From positions 1-64,000 of the forward strand of contig JANBVO010000035.1 in the NCBI GenBank assembly GCA_030052745.1: DNA of 64,000 bases. Direction: 5' to 3'. The position numbers and the translations under genes are program-made. The DNA is from Pleurostoma richardsiae (Eukaryota; Ascomycota; Sordariomycetes; Calosphaeriales; Pleurostomataceae). This document shows, piece by piece, positions 34,690 through 44,543 of this stretch; positions within the stretch are counted from its first letter, which is position 1; each line of letters begins with the position of its first letter. Under the pieces are notes generated by a model. It searched no databases and had not been told where the DNA came from. It saw nothing but the letters and a program-made list of their open reading frames with translations.

Positions 34690-35859
34690 CTACATCAAGC
34701 TCCATTCCAGTGACTCGCGATCCGGCAGCTCCACCTTCTTCCCGTCATCCAGCACCACCTCCCTCACTCCGTGTTGGCACTGGTCCAACATCCACAGCAG
34801 CAGCGCCCTCGGCAGCTTTCCCGTGACGAGATACTTCTCAAAGATGCCCTGGACGCTCTCCGAGGACCCCTCCACTCCCTTTCGCACCTCGTCCATGTCG
34901 AACTTCAGCGCCCGGCACAACTTCTCCCACAACTCCCGCCGCTTCTCCGCCTTCAGGCGCAGTACGCCCTCCCAATGGTCCAGGAAGTAGTGCTTCCACT
35001 CCTTCGCGCGGAACTCCGGCTCGTCCCGGTTCCCGGGCTCGTCATTGGCGTGCCAAGCCGGCAGCGCCATCCGCCGCGCCTCCGCCCCGTCCACCACCGT
35101 CCCGCAGACCGTCCTGCTCCCGCCGCTCAGAAGCTCCCCCGCCCGTGCGAGCAGCTCTTCCGTCCCGACCGTCCCGTCCGCGCACCACACGGCACCGCGT
35201 ACCCCGAGCTTCTGAGCCTGTTCCGCCGCCTTGCTGCCCGCCGGGTGCGACGCCGTCAGGTCCACCTTCTGCTGGACGCAGAACCGCTCTCCGTTCCGGA
35301 CGCACCGCGCACACGACAGCGCCGTCTGCGCCCGTGGCGGGCCGGTGCCCCGGGGCATGACCTGCAGGCTGCAGCGCATGTGGTCCTTAGCCGCACACTG
35401 CAGGCACGGCGGCTTGCCCGACGGCCGGAGCGGCGCGTTGCGCACGACCCTGTTGTAGCTGCGTTTCTCTGCGATGCGCTGCCTCGACTGGGCGAGCACC
35501 TGGTCCCCCGCGAGCTTCGGCACGAGGCTAATGAACGTGGAGTGCTTGCAGACGTCGGTCAAATGCGCGTGCGCTGTTCGGCGGAGATGGCGGACGTCGG
35601 CTGGGGTGGCCTGGAAGTTGAACAGCCGGAATTGGGCCTGCCAGGGCTGGGGCAGGGTGACGAAGAAGGGATTGTCGAAGGGGTCGTCCGAGGGCTCCTC
35701 CTTTGCCGGTGGGGGTTCCTGAACCGTGGGCATGCTCCGCGCAGTGCAAGTGCTTTTTCTCTTCCGGTCCAGCGCCATCGCACAGCGAGATAGCTGGTGC
35801 TTCGTATCTCGTTCGTTATCAGGTCCTCGTGGCAAGTCGACTTTGATGTTCGTCTCCAT
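34690..35859 (-). CDS. Cysteine-rich protein of unknown function
   Basis: Not recognised as a named family. Single exon, 389 aa from ATG 35859 (context gtcaagATGg); the frame is also open to an upstream ATG at 36000, which would add 47 residues of low quality. Six cysteines in two blocks, C-X2-C-X7-C (152, 155, 163) and C-X2-C-X7-C (183, 186, 194), are separated by 19 residues; this resembles a stretched Zn2Cys6 fungal binuclear cluster or two half zinc fingers. An N-terminal PEPPPAKEEPSDDPFDNPFF segment and a charged, helical C-terminus (EWKHYFLDHWEGVLRLKAEKRRELWEKL) are notable. A nuclear or DNA-binding role is inference; the loop between blocks exceeds that of typical Zn2Cys6 proteins. Confidence 0.72.
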   Translation of the reverse strand: METNIKVDLPRGPDNERDTKHQLSRCAMALDRKRKSTCTARSMPTVQEPPPAKEEPSDDPFDNPFFVTLPQPWQAQFRLFNFQATPADVRHLRRTAHAHLTDVCKHSTFISLVPKLAGDQVLAQSRQRIAEKRSYNRVVRNAPLRPSGKPPCLQCAAKDHMRCSLQVMPRGTGPPRAQTALSCARCVRNGERFCVQQKVDLTASHPAGSKAAEQAQKLGVRGAVWCADGTVGTEELLARAGELLSGGSRTVCGTVVDGAEARRMALPAWHANDEPGNRDEPEFRAKEWKHYFLDHWEGVLRLKAEKRRELWEKLCRALKFDMDEVRKGVEGSSESVQGIFEKYLVTGKLPRALLLWMLDQCQHGVREVVLDDGKKVELPDRESLEWSLM

Positions 35860-36464
35860 CTTGACGAGTCTACGACTGAGCCCTGTCTTTCTGTCTCGTA
35901 ATATCCGTCGGCACTGGTCAAGCCGACACCACGAGCGTCCCTCGGTCTCGGGACATCTGTTGTCTATATATGATCGTAGTAGATAAGTCTCAGGGAGCAT
36001 CTCTGCAACAAGAGAACAAAGAGTAAATGGGGGGACAACAAATACTGTGGACGTTCAGCGCACTTGTTCGAGAGACAATGGGCTATTGAGCTCTTCCCGT
36101 CTGAGCTGGAAACAGCACCGACAAAGGAATTAATCAGAGAGGGGATAATTCCTTCGTGCTTGGTCGCGCCTTGTCGTGACTGCATATCCACATGATCCTG
36201 CCTCACCTTTATTTGCCCATATGACGCCGTCTCATAGTTCTCAAGCTACAGGACATTTGTAGATAGGTAGATAATATTCAACACGTCTTGATAACCGCAG
36301 TACAACGACAAGGGAAGCCAGGTCCGACAAAGTCCATGCTTTTACTAGACATCATACCTCAGCAAGGCGCCGAGAAACATAACGCTTTGCCCAAAACGAA
36401 CCTACAAAAGCAGGCAGCCGACCGTAACATATTTCCAACGTTCCCCCAAGACCACGACGACGCA
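35860..36464. other. Intergenic region
   Basis: About 0.6 kb between the start of the cysteine-rich gene and the stop of coronin on the same strand. The first 140 bases could be coding if the upstream ATG at 36000 is used. Nothing else is seen. Confidence 0.6.
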
Positions 36465-38696
36465 TCAGGACCTCGCCGCCTCGAGCTCCAGCTCCAGCTG
36501 CCTGATGCGCTCGCTCTGGTCCTGCTGCGCCCCGGACCCGACGCGCTTCTTCAGCGTCTCCACCTCCGCCGTCAGGTGCTCGATCTTGCCGCTCTGCGCG
36601 CTGATGACCTTCATCTGCTGCTCGAGCAGCTGCTTGATCTGCTCCAGGGAGGACTCGACGGAGGAGCCGCCAGCGGCGGGCGAGTGGGGGGCAACGGGCG
36701 AGGGGGCAGCGGCGGCCACGCTGCTCCTGGAGACGGAGGAGGAGAACGCCTGGGGCGACTTGACGGGCGAGGGAGGCTGGTGCCTCGCCTGTGCTGGCGG
36801 CGCGGCCTTGACGGGGGAGAGCGGCTTGGGCTCGGACTTCACTGGGACGGACGCCCGCGGTGTGGGCCGCGCGACCTCCTCGAAGCTCGACGTCTCTTCT
36901 TCCTCGTCGTCGCTAGATTCCTCATGATCCTGGTACTTGGAGGCCATGGCGGCGATGGAGCCTTTCTGCTCCGCTACCGTTGGGGGAGGTGGACGAGCTG
37001 CGACGTGTGCAGGTTCCGGCTCCTTCTTCGGCGCGGGCTTGGCGACCGGGGCGGGAGCAGGCGTGGCAGCCGGCGGCTTATAATCGGCAGGGACCTCGAC
37101 CGGTGCGGTGCCCTCATAAACACTCTGCAGATCGATCTTGGGCGGAAGCGCCGTCTTCCCGTCCAGCCAATCCTTCGCGGACACACCGGGCTTCACGCCG
37201 GTGGCCGGGGGGAAGATGTCCGACTGGAATGTCTCGGCTCTCCGGGGCACGGTAAATGAGATGGGCTCAATGTAAGCGTCGTTAACCGTCTTATAAGCCC
37301 TCATAACCTCGTTCTCATGAACCTATTCATAGTTAGCGCCCAGGAGCAGATAGAAGGGATGTCACCAAGCATTACATTTACGCCACGCTTTGGCAGGAAT
37401 GCAATGCCCCTCTGCGGGTCTCCAGACTTGTACTCGGACAAGAACTCGAATTTGTCATTCTCGTACTCAAAGTAGCGAATGTTGCCATCGCTAGAAGCGG
37501 TCAGCATGTGACTCTCGAGATGTGAATGGAAGAACTTACCCCTTGCCGGCAAGGTAGAGACAGTTGGAGCCATCGTCTAGAAAACGCCGTCAGTTCGTGT
37601 TGCTCGAAAATATAGGGGCCAGCTTACCCCAGAATGGCATGCAGACACCGGAGATGGAATCCAGGTTCGTGAACCCTCCTATGGGCTCATTCCTGCCGGG
37701 TTCCCACAGTGCAATTTGCCGGTCACTCATCCGCGAAAAGCCGGTCGTGGCAAACCGGTTGTGGTCGCCCATCCAGACCACCCGGCTGTTCTTGGCTCCC
37801 TCGTGGCCCGGGCCAACGTGCACCGGCTTCTCTTGACGGGCATCCCATACCCGCAGCTTCTTGTCGCGAGACGTCGTCACGAGGAGCGAACCGTTTGCGT
37901 TCCATGACAGGCTCTGCACCAGATCGTTATGTTTCAGGGTGAGTGGCGCCTGGCCGGTACTGACGTCCCAGAGCTTGATCGTGAAGTCGCCGGAGGCAGA
38001 GGCGAGGATGTTCTCGGCGGCGGGGTTGAAGAGAACCTGTCCGACCTTCCTGCAGGATTGTCAGGCATGTAGTCAATAAGAAGCCTTCGGCGTAGCATAC
38101 CTCGTGTGCCCTGTGAACTTGCTCACCGGCGAGACGTCAGGGATCTCGTCACCCTCAACGTGCAGTGTGAAGCCCTCGGGAACCTGCCATATGAAGACCT
38201 TCCCGTCGTCGGATGCAGACGCAATAACGTGGTCATTGAAGGGGTTCCTAACGCATCGGTAAGAGCTCGCTTCCAAGCCTAGGGTATATCCAGCATCTCC
38301 CTACCAGTCGGTGTCCAGAACTGCAGCGGTGTGTCCTCGGAACAGCGGGATCACGTCGGGCACCTTTCCCCTCTCTCCTAGTGGTATCACGGCGAATGCG
38401 CCGCCTCCGCTCGACTCCCAGTTGACAGAGAGGTATTCGGGGTTAACCTGGGCAAAGGGGGTAAGCCCGGGGTTCTCACGAAGTCGCGCAAGGTCCGGGA
38501 GGAATTACGGCCACTCACCTTAACCAGATTGGTGTCCCAGGCATTGCGACTGATGTGCAAGTTGTCGTAACAGAATTCCTTCCTCGTCGACTTTCCGAAG
38601 ACGTGTCCTGCGTGTCTGTCGTAAGCGCGCTGCGCAAGCTGGGGATGAGCTATGGAGCTTACGATATTTCGACGCACGAACGAACCGGCCGGCCAT
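36465..38696 (-). CDS. CRN1: Coronin, actin-binding WD-repeat protein
   Basis: Binds F-actin and regulates Arp2/3-driven patches in endocytosis and polar growth. Eight exons: 38696..38663, 38607..38519, 38447..38305, 38247..38101, 38049..37628, 37576..37540, 37490..37376, 37322..36465, giving 614 aa, with seven short GT-AG introns of 49-71 bp and consistent phase. The N-terminus MAGRFVRASKYRHVFGKSTRKEFCYDN is the coronin signature; WD repeats include NPFNDHVIASASDDGKVFIW and ILASASGDFTIKLWDV. The C-terminal extension DAYIEPISFTVPRRAETFQSDIFPPATG (split here for reading: DAYIEPISF, VPRR, DIFPPATG) is typical, followed by a Pro/Lys-rich linker with acidic ESSDDEEEE and a terminal coiled coil (LEQIKQLLEQQMKV...VETLKKRV) for oligomerisation. 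Confidence 0.95.
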
Positions 38697-39244
38697 GTGT
38701 TGCAGTTATGAATTGAATGTCTGAAAAAGAAAAAGTCGGCAAGGGGGAGCGTCGCTGTTTTTCCTTGCGCAGGCTCGTAACTAAGAAGTAGAGAACAACA
38801 GGGGAATCTCGATGTCGTAGGACTTTGAGAGAAGGCAATGCAAAAGGCAAGCAGCTTAGGCCGAGCTGCATGAAACTCTCCACCACAGATCCAAGCTGCG
38901 CCTCGTCATTAATAGCAGCCCCTCCAGATAGGGGAAATAATGAAGATTAGCTCACGTGATGTACCCCGTGCCTCCACGACGTTCAACATCATCAGGCGAT
39001 TATCAGCGACTTCTGCCGTGAATTATACCACGCCGTCCGATGATGCAGACTATAAAGACAGGAGCATAGGTACCTTGTCTCACAGGCAATCGCGGTGGAT
39101 GGGCCTGAACCTCCAATTCCGACTACGTCTTCTTTCACACGTTCTTAAGCTTCCTCCGTCGCGCCTAGCATCGTTTCTTCTTGAGCGCTAGCATTGGGAA
39201 CTGAAATGGCATATCTGATTAAGCAAACGAGAGGTCAACCTGGG
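38697..39244. other. Intergenic region upstream of coronin
   Basis: About 0.55 kb holding the presumed coronin promoter. It becomes AT-richer towards 39 kb. A plus-strand frame at 38940..39191 has no recognised motif; it could be an unrecognisable extension of the adjacent SNF2 relic. Confidence 0.5.
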
Positions 39245-39950
39245 AATACGAAGAATAGAATGTAGACACGGGAAAGTTGATAGGCCGCCGAAGCCTCTAT
39301 AGGCCTCTACCAGACCACCAGATATCGTCCTCACCACGTATCAATTAAGGTACAACAAGTTCAAGAAGCACACTGCTAACGGCAACTCCCTGTTTTGTTA
39401 TCGGTGGCACTATTGGATGAGGGTTTGTCAACGCTCCTTTCTAACTGATAACACTCCTCTTAGCCAACTCCATTCGAAATAAGACGTCAACTTCGAGGGC
39501 AAATTATTAGCGTAGTTTCGTCGGGTAGTCATTGGAATAACCCGTCCAAGACAGTCTGCATAGTTTGGGAGCTTACTGGTCTTCTTACATTGCTGTCCTT
39601 ACGACGATCTCACACGATTTGATGAAGACACCACGAGACTAATTCAACGCGGTGACATGACCGTGCCACTTAAAGATTCATAAAGCTCACCAACGTAGTG
39701 ACGGTATGCCGCTTGAAAAGGAGTATCCAGCTGCTCCAAAGGGACCATAGACTGATGCCTATCGCGTTCTCGCCCGAGGAGTATACATACTACCGACAGA
39801 CCGGGACGTCGCTGCACCAAAGTCCACTGAATGATGCTCTATAGGTCGTTTTCAAGTCTCTGGAGCTAGTTGCTACTGCCAAACGGGATTTGCGGATGAG
39901 ATATCGGAGATTAGCCCCTTATTTGAAATCATGGTTCCGCCGGTGACCTC
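39245..39950 (+). pseudogene. Degenerate SNF2-family helicase/ATPase relic
   Basis: Three-frame reading of the plus strand shows broken pieces in SNF2 order. WEYE appears near 39249. PDIVLTTY (from about 39320) matches motif Ib, then FKKH...LFCYRWH, then LLDEG in a shifted frame (motif II, DEGH-like). A degraded GTPxQN site follows as GITRPRQ, then FGSLLVFLHCCPYDDLTRF (from about 39564), the conserved segment after motif III, and LIQRGDM. KLTNVVTVCRLKRSIQLL (from 39683) and IAFSPEEYTYYRQTGTSLHQ (to about 39820) end the N-terminal lobe, followed by DAL and a stop. At least three frameshifts and several stops interrupt it. The helicase C-lobe is absent. The nearest living relatives are probably Rad16/HLTF-like fungal SNF2 proteins (inference). 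It lies tail-to-tail with cellobiose dehydrogenase. Confidence 0.72.
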
Positions 39951-40154
39951 GAGGGTCTACGAGACGGTAACCGGTCCGTGAACGTGAAAGCATGTATATC
40001 GCCCGAGTAAGACATTGGCAGAATGAAAGTCATTCGCGGTACAGTACGAAGTCGGGAGTGAGGGACGAACAACGATGCGTACGTGCATCTATCTAGCCTC
40101 GAACTATGTACAAAGAACTCGGTAGAAACTGATTTATATGTACCTCTTTGGGCA

Positions 40155-43100
40155 CTATAGACACTGCATAATAACATCAGCTTCCCCGTTAGAAATATCC
40201 CGACAAATGGGACAAGAAGAAGGGCGCTCACCTGCGAGTAATACGGATTCAGCGCAGTGCACGTCAGTCCCGTCTCGCACTGGAAGCTGCCCGTCCACTC
40301 CTGCCCGCCGCACTGCGAGTACTTGGGCTGGGCCTTGGGCGCCGCCAGGGCCAGGATGCGCTCCGACGCATGCTCGGCGGCGATGACGATGTACGCCGAG
40401 GGGTTGGTGGTCATCATGCCCGGAAAGATGCTCGCGTCGACGACAAACAGGTTGTCAGTGCCGTAGACGCGCGTGTCGAGGTCCACCACGGCGGTGCCGC
40501 CGTTGCGGCCGTCGTCGGTGCCGATCTTGCAGGTTCCTGGGAGAACGACGGTCAGGGGATGAATCTCAGGGGGGAAAAGATGTGGGAGGATGAGCAGGGG
40601 GCGTACCAATCCAGTGATTCGCACGCCTGTTGGAGGTTGACACCACCATCTGGGAGCATGTGTTAGCTTCAATTCACCTACAAATTACGAAACATGGAGA
40701 AGACTCTACATTGTTGACAAAGTCGGCCGCCGATGTGTTGGCGTCGGGATACGCCCACGTCAGGTTCGCGACACTCTTCAGAGCGTTCTGGAGGTTGACG
40801 ATGCCCTGGATGACCGCGTCCACATCGTTCTTGTCGCGCAGGTAAGGCAGCGTTGAGACGACGGTGTTCAAGCCTGACGTGATGGTCATTCGACCCCGAG
40901 ACGTCGCTCCGCGGCCCAGGTACTGACTCATAGCCATCGCCGCTGTTATATCAGTGAGTTGGTTTCCCCTTTCTTCCAATTTCCTTGAGAGGGTCTGTGG
41001 CAGCAACTTACTTTCGGCGTAGACAGAGGAGGTCCATTGCAGTTGTCGAGTGATGCCGTCTTCGCCCTCGATCTCATCCCAGAACCTGGTGCGTTGCCCG
41101 TATGAGCTGAACTGTCTCCCTGCTGCCTCCTGACCTCAAAGGGGCCTACTTACATAGGTCCGATATTAGGTGCCGCCTGAGTTAGGATTCCCGTCCGTCC
41201 ATCTAGACACCCATTAGCAGAGCTCGCACCGCCAAAGCTTAAAGGACCGGCCATACTGAGATAACTGTCGGCGTCTGCCGCAATGGGCGTGTTGTAGGCG
41301 GCGTAGAAGTCGTAAAACTTAACGTCCGGGTGCACGATGACAGTGTCAGTCTGCCTCCTTGTCAGCAAAAGACCACCCTGAAGTCCACACACTGCATGGG
41401 CAAACTCACGTTGACATGGTCATCCAGATTATACCCAACCGGCAGATCAATCCACGACGCGTTCCCAATCATCGTCGCCCCGTCCTCCTCTGACCCCTGC
41501 ACCACCTGCAGCTGGTCCGCCGGCCCCACGCCGCTCCGCATCAGCAGCTTCGCGCTGCCGAACGTCCCCGCCGACAGCACCACCCGCCCCGTCACGGCCG
41601 TCAGGTTGACCACGCCCGCGTACCCGCCGTCCTGGTACGCCTCGACCTCCACGCCCGTGACGTGTCCGCCCTCCCTCACCACGCGCCGCGCCGCCGTGCC
41701 CATCCACAGCTCGAAGCTCCCCCTCGCCGCCGCGCTGACCAGGTACGTCGCCATGGGGCCCCCGCGCTCGCCGTGCGAGAACATGTAGGGTGTGTGGGCG
41801 AAGGTGCGGTTCTTGGATGCGGGTTGGTCGTTGGCCGTCACCTGCTGCCAGCCTGCGGAGCGCAGCCCGGACGCGATGACATCGAAGCCCTGCTGTAAAT
41901 ACAGCTTACCGTCGAGGGAGGGGTGGTCGGTGCCTGGGATGCGGGAGAACACCCGCGAGGTGGCAGCCGCTACGTCGCAGGACTTCCATCCCGCGGGGAA
42001 GTTGTAATCCCAATCGAGGGTGTATGGCTGCAATACGGGGATCAGTTTTCGGCCATCGTTGAGGGTTGGGGTTATTCAGGGGCAGCTAGGGGGAAAGAAG
42101 CTACTACGGTCGGGGAAAGCTCTCACCTTCCACCACAGACCGGCGTTGACTGCAGTCCCACCGCCGAGGACGCAGCCCGCCATCTGGTCGGTGTCAGTGC
42201 ACGCGATTCCCCCCGCGTCGACCCAGATCTGGTTGCATAGCCCGGGAACGTCGAAGCGCGTCAGGTTCGTGCCGTCCAGCCACTCCGGCTTGAGCGTGCC
42301 GCCCCACCGGCCCGAGGACGGCGGCCCCTTCTCGATGAGCAGTACGCTCTTCCCGGCCTCGCTGAGCTTGTCTGCGATGGGAATGCCGCCGGCGCCGCCC
42401 CCGACCACGATGTAGTCGTACGCAGTGCCCGTGGGGACCGGCACCGAGCTGATCGATGTGGCGGTCGCGCCGCCGCAGTCGCCCGTGACGGTCTTGGTGG
42501 CCATGGCCGCCCAGGAGGTGTACGAGGGGTTGGCGGCCTCGTCGCCGAGTGTCGCAGGGAAGAGGTTCATGCCGTTGTCGTGCTGCAGGAGGGTGATCTG
42601 GTCCGGGCACTGGGCGTTGCCCGGGGGCGGCGTGGCCTGCGCCCAGCCCAGCAGCCAGAAGCGGCTGCTGGTAGAGACACCGCCGGTCTGGCTGTCCTGC
42701 GTCCAGGAGAGGCAGTTCTGGCACCGGAAGATGAGAGTGTAGTGGGTGGCATTGATGGTGGAGGAGATCTGCGTAAGCGTCGCGTTGCCGGTGTAGGGGT
42801 CGGGCATCGCGTACGCAGTGGCATAGCGGAAAGACGTTAGGATCTCGCCGTCATAGGGCCAGGCAACGAGGAGAAGGGCGTTTGTCATGCCTCCGCCGAA
42901 CGACATGCCGCACCAGCCTGTGTTTGTTGCATCTTTCGACGCACATTGCTGGCAGTAGTGTCATTCTAGGGCCGCCCATAAGAGTGTAAAGGCCTTGGAG
43001 TTTCCTTACGAGATACCCTATGAACTCGGTGGCATCGGTCTCCAAGGCATCCGATGGCAGGGCAACACCAAAGGTTAGGCCACCCGACGTCTCTGGGCCC

Positions 43101-43325
43101 TCCGAGTCACCATTGGGTGGCGCATCAGGGACAGACCAAGTGCCGAAGACAATACCCGTCGCTGGGTCGGTATATGGCACCGGTGTCGCGTCCTGAGCTA
43201 GACATGTTGATCCATAAACTAAGCCACATTAGCAGTTATCAAGGAAGGACAAAGCCATATCCCGGGTTCAACTTGCATGATGTCGCTCCCACAAGGGCGA
43301 TCAAGAGGTCTCTGAGGAGCCTCAT
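40155..43325 (-). CDS. cdh: Cellobiose dehydrogenase (AA8-AA3_1-CBM1)
   Basis: Secreted flavocytochrome that oxidises cellobiose and feeds electrons to lytic polysaccharide monooxygenases. Ten exons: 43325..43277, 43218..43010, 42948..42127, 42027..41410, 41350..41154, 41085..41012, 40942..40710, 40649..40607, 40536..40232, 40163..40155, giving 852 aa. A signal peptide ends near CLAQ. The haem domain follows (likely ligands Met107 in GGGMTNALLLVAW and His209 in QHDNG). The FAD domain starts YDYIVVGGGAGG, with catalytic His746 (ANHW) and Asn793 (TNPSAY). A C-terminal CBM1 starts YSQCGGQEWTG and ends YYSQCL. Intron 1 starts GCAAGT (GC-AG), required for phase; the last exon encodes only Cys-Leu-stop. 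Expression is probably cellulose-induced (family knowledge). Confidence 0.95.
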
Positions 43326-44543
43326 GGCGGAATCTAAGCGAGGGCAGATGTTCGACGCGCCAGGGTTCCTGAAGGATCAGGAGACGTCAAGGACGCGCGA
43401 ATATCTGGCTTAAATACCGAATCAACCCTCAGTCAGAGTCTGGGCATATCCGCCACTCCACAGGGGTAAGTTACACTGACGCGGTAACCGTCCCGTGGCA
43501 GGCGGCTGAACGGCGCAGCGAGCGGAAAGATGCATGTCTGCGAATCCTCCTGATCCTCCTGTAGGTGGAAATTGCGGACGGCCATGTCCGAGGCATGGGG
43601 GATAATCCTACTGATGTAGCCGTAGCAGACAGCGACTACAGGGTAGACTGAGGAGGCACAGGGAGGTCAAAAGGGGGAATGGACGGCAACAACGCTGGAT
43701 GATGAATCGGACCTTGGCAGCGCTTACTAGCCAACCAGGATAACGACATTACCGAGCAGATCAGAAAGAGATGGACGGGTAGCATCGAGGTAGGAACCAA
43801 AGGACGAGACTGGACGGCAGAGTGTAACAACAGCAACCCAAAAGACGCTTCTGGGTTACCACCGAGAACCCGGTTGCACACCTGACTACCCCAGCTCCAT
43901 CTAAGGATAGCGGCATCGGATAGAGCATCCGCCAGCATTAGTATTCCGGGGTTTGCAATTGGAAGACTGCTTGCTAATCCAGCGAAGAAGGCCTACGCCG
44001 ATTTGAGGTATTGGCTTAGTAGGTACCTACCTATGGGAGTAAGTATTCGCAGCCAAGCGAGAGGCGCAATTGCTAGTCGCGGCCACACTGGAACTTCGTA
44101 TCAGGCAGAGGAAGCGACAAAAGAATAGAGAGCAGGATTCAACAGCAGCAGGCATGGCACTGGAGGCAGGGGGATAAAATGCCCGAGTGCTCCCGCATTT
44201 CCGCAGCGTTTACCGGAACGGCGGTCCGCATCCGTGCCCGCCTCAGCTGCCCGGCGCCTTGGCCCGTGTCTCCGTCTACGAAATGTAAACGTGCCGGCGT
44301 CTCCTCCGCGCTCGATAACACCGAAAGGATTGTGGCGCGGGCTGTGATCCGCACAAGGAGTCGATAACCCAGGGATACGGGGCACACACAATGCCAGCCC
44401 GCAGCTTGGGGTTGCGTTCTCAATCCGCTCTATTCCTGATGCCGCCCAAAGATGCCAACACCGTGTAGACGCCACCACCAAGATCAAGTTATCTAGACAT
44501 CATAATCATTTAGTACATCCGTGGCAGACTAGGGTGCTCATCC
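43326..44543. other. Promoter region of cellobiose dehydrogenase
   Basis: 1.2 kb between the cellobiose dehydrogenase start and the stop of the next minus-strand gene. No gene is recognised. CCCCTG/CTGGGG-like elements (for example near 43460) could be carbon-repressor sites, but such motifs are too short to call. Confidence 0.5.

Noticed and set aside
34771-35793. 340-codon plus-strand frame opposite the cysteine-rich gene
   Set aside because: Antisense shadow; low-complexity Arg/Leu/Pro composition.
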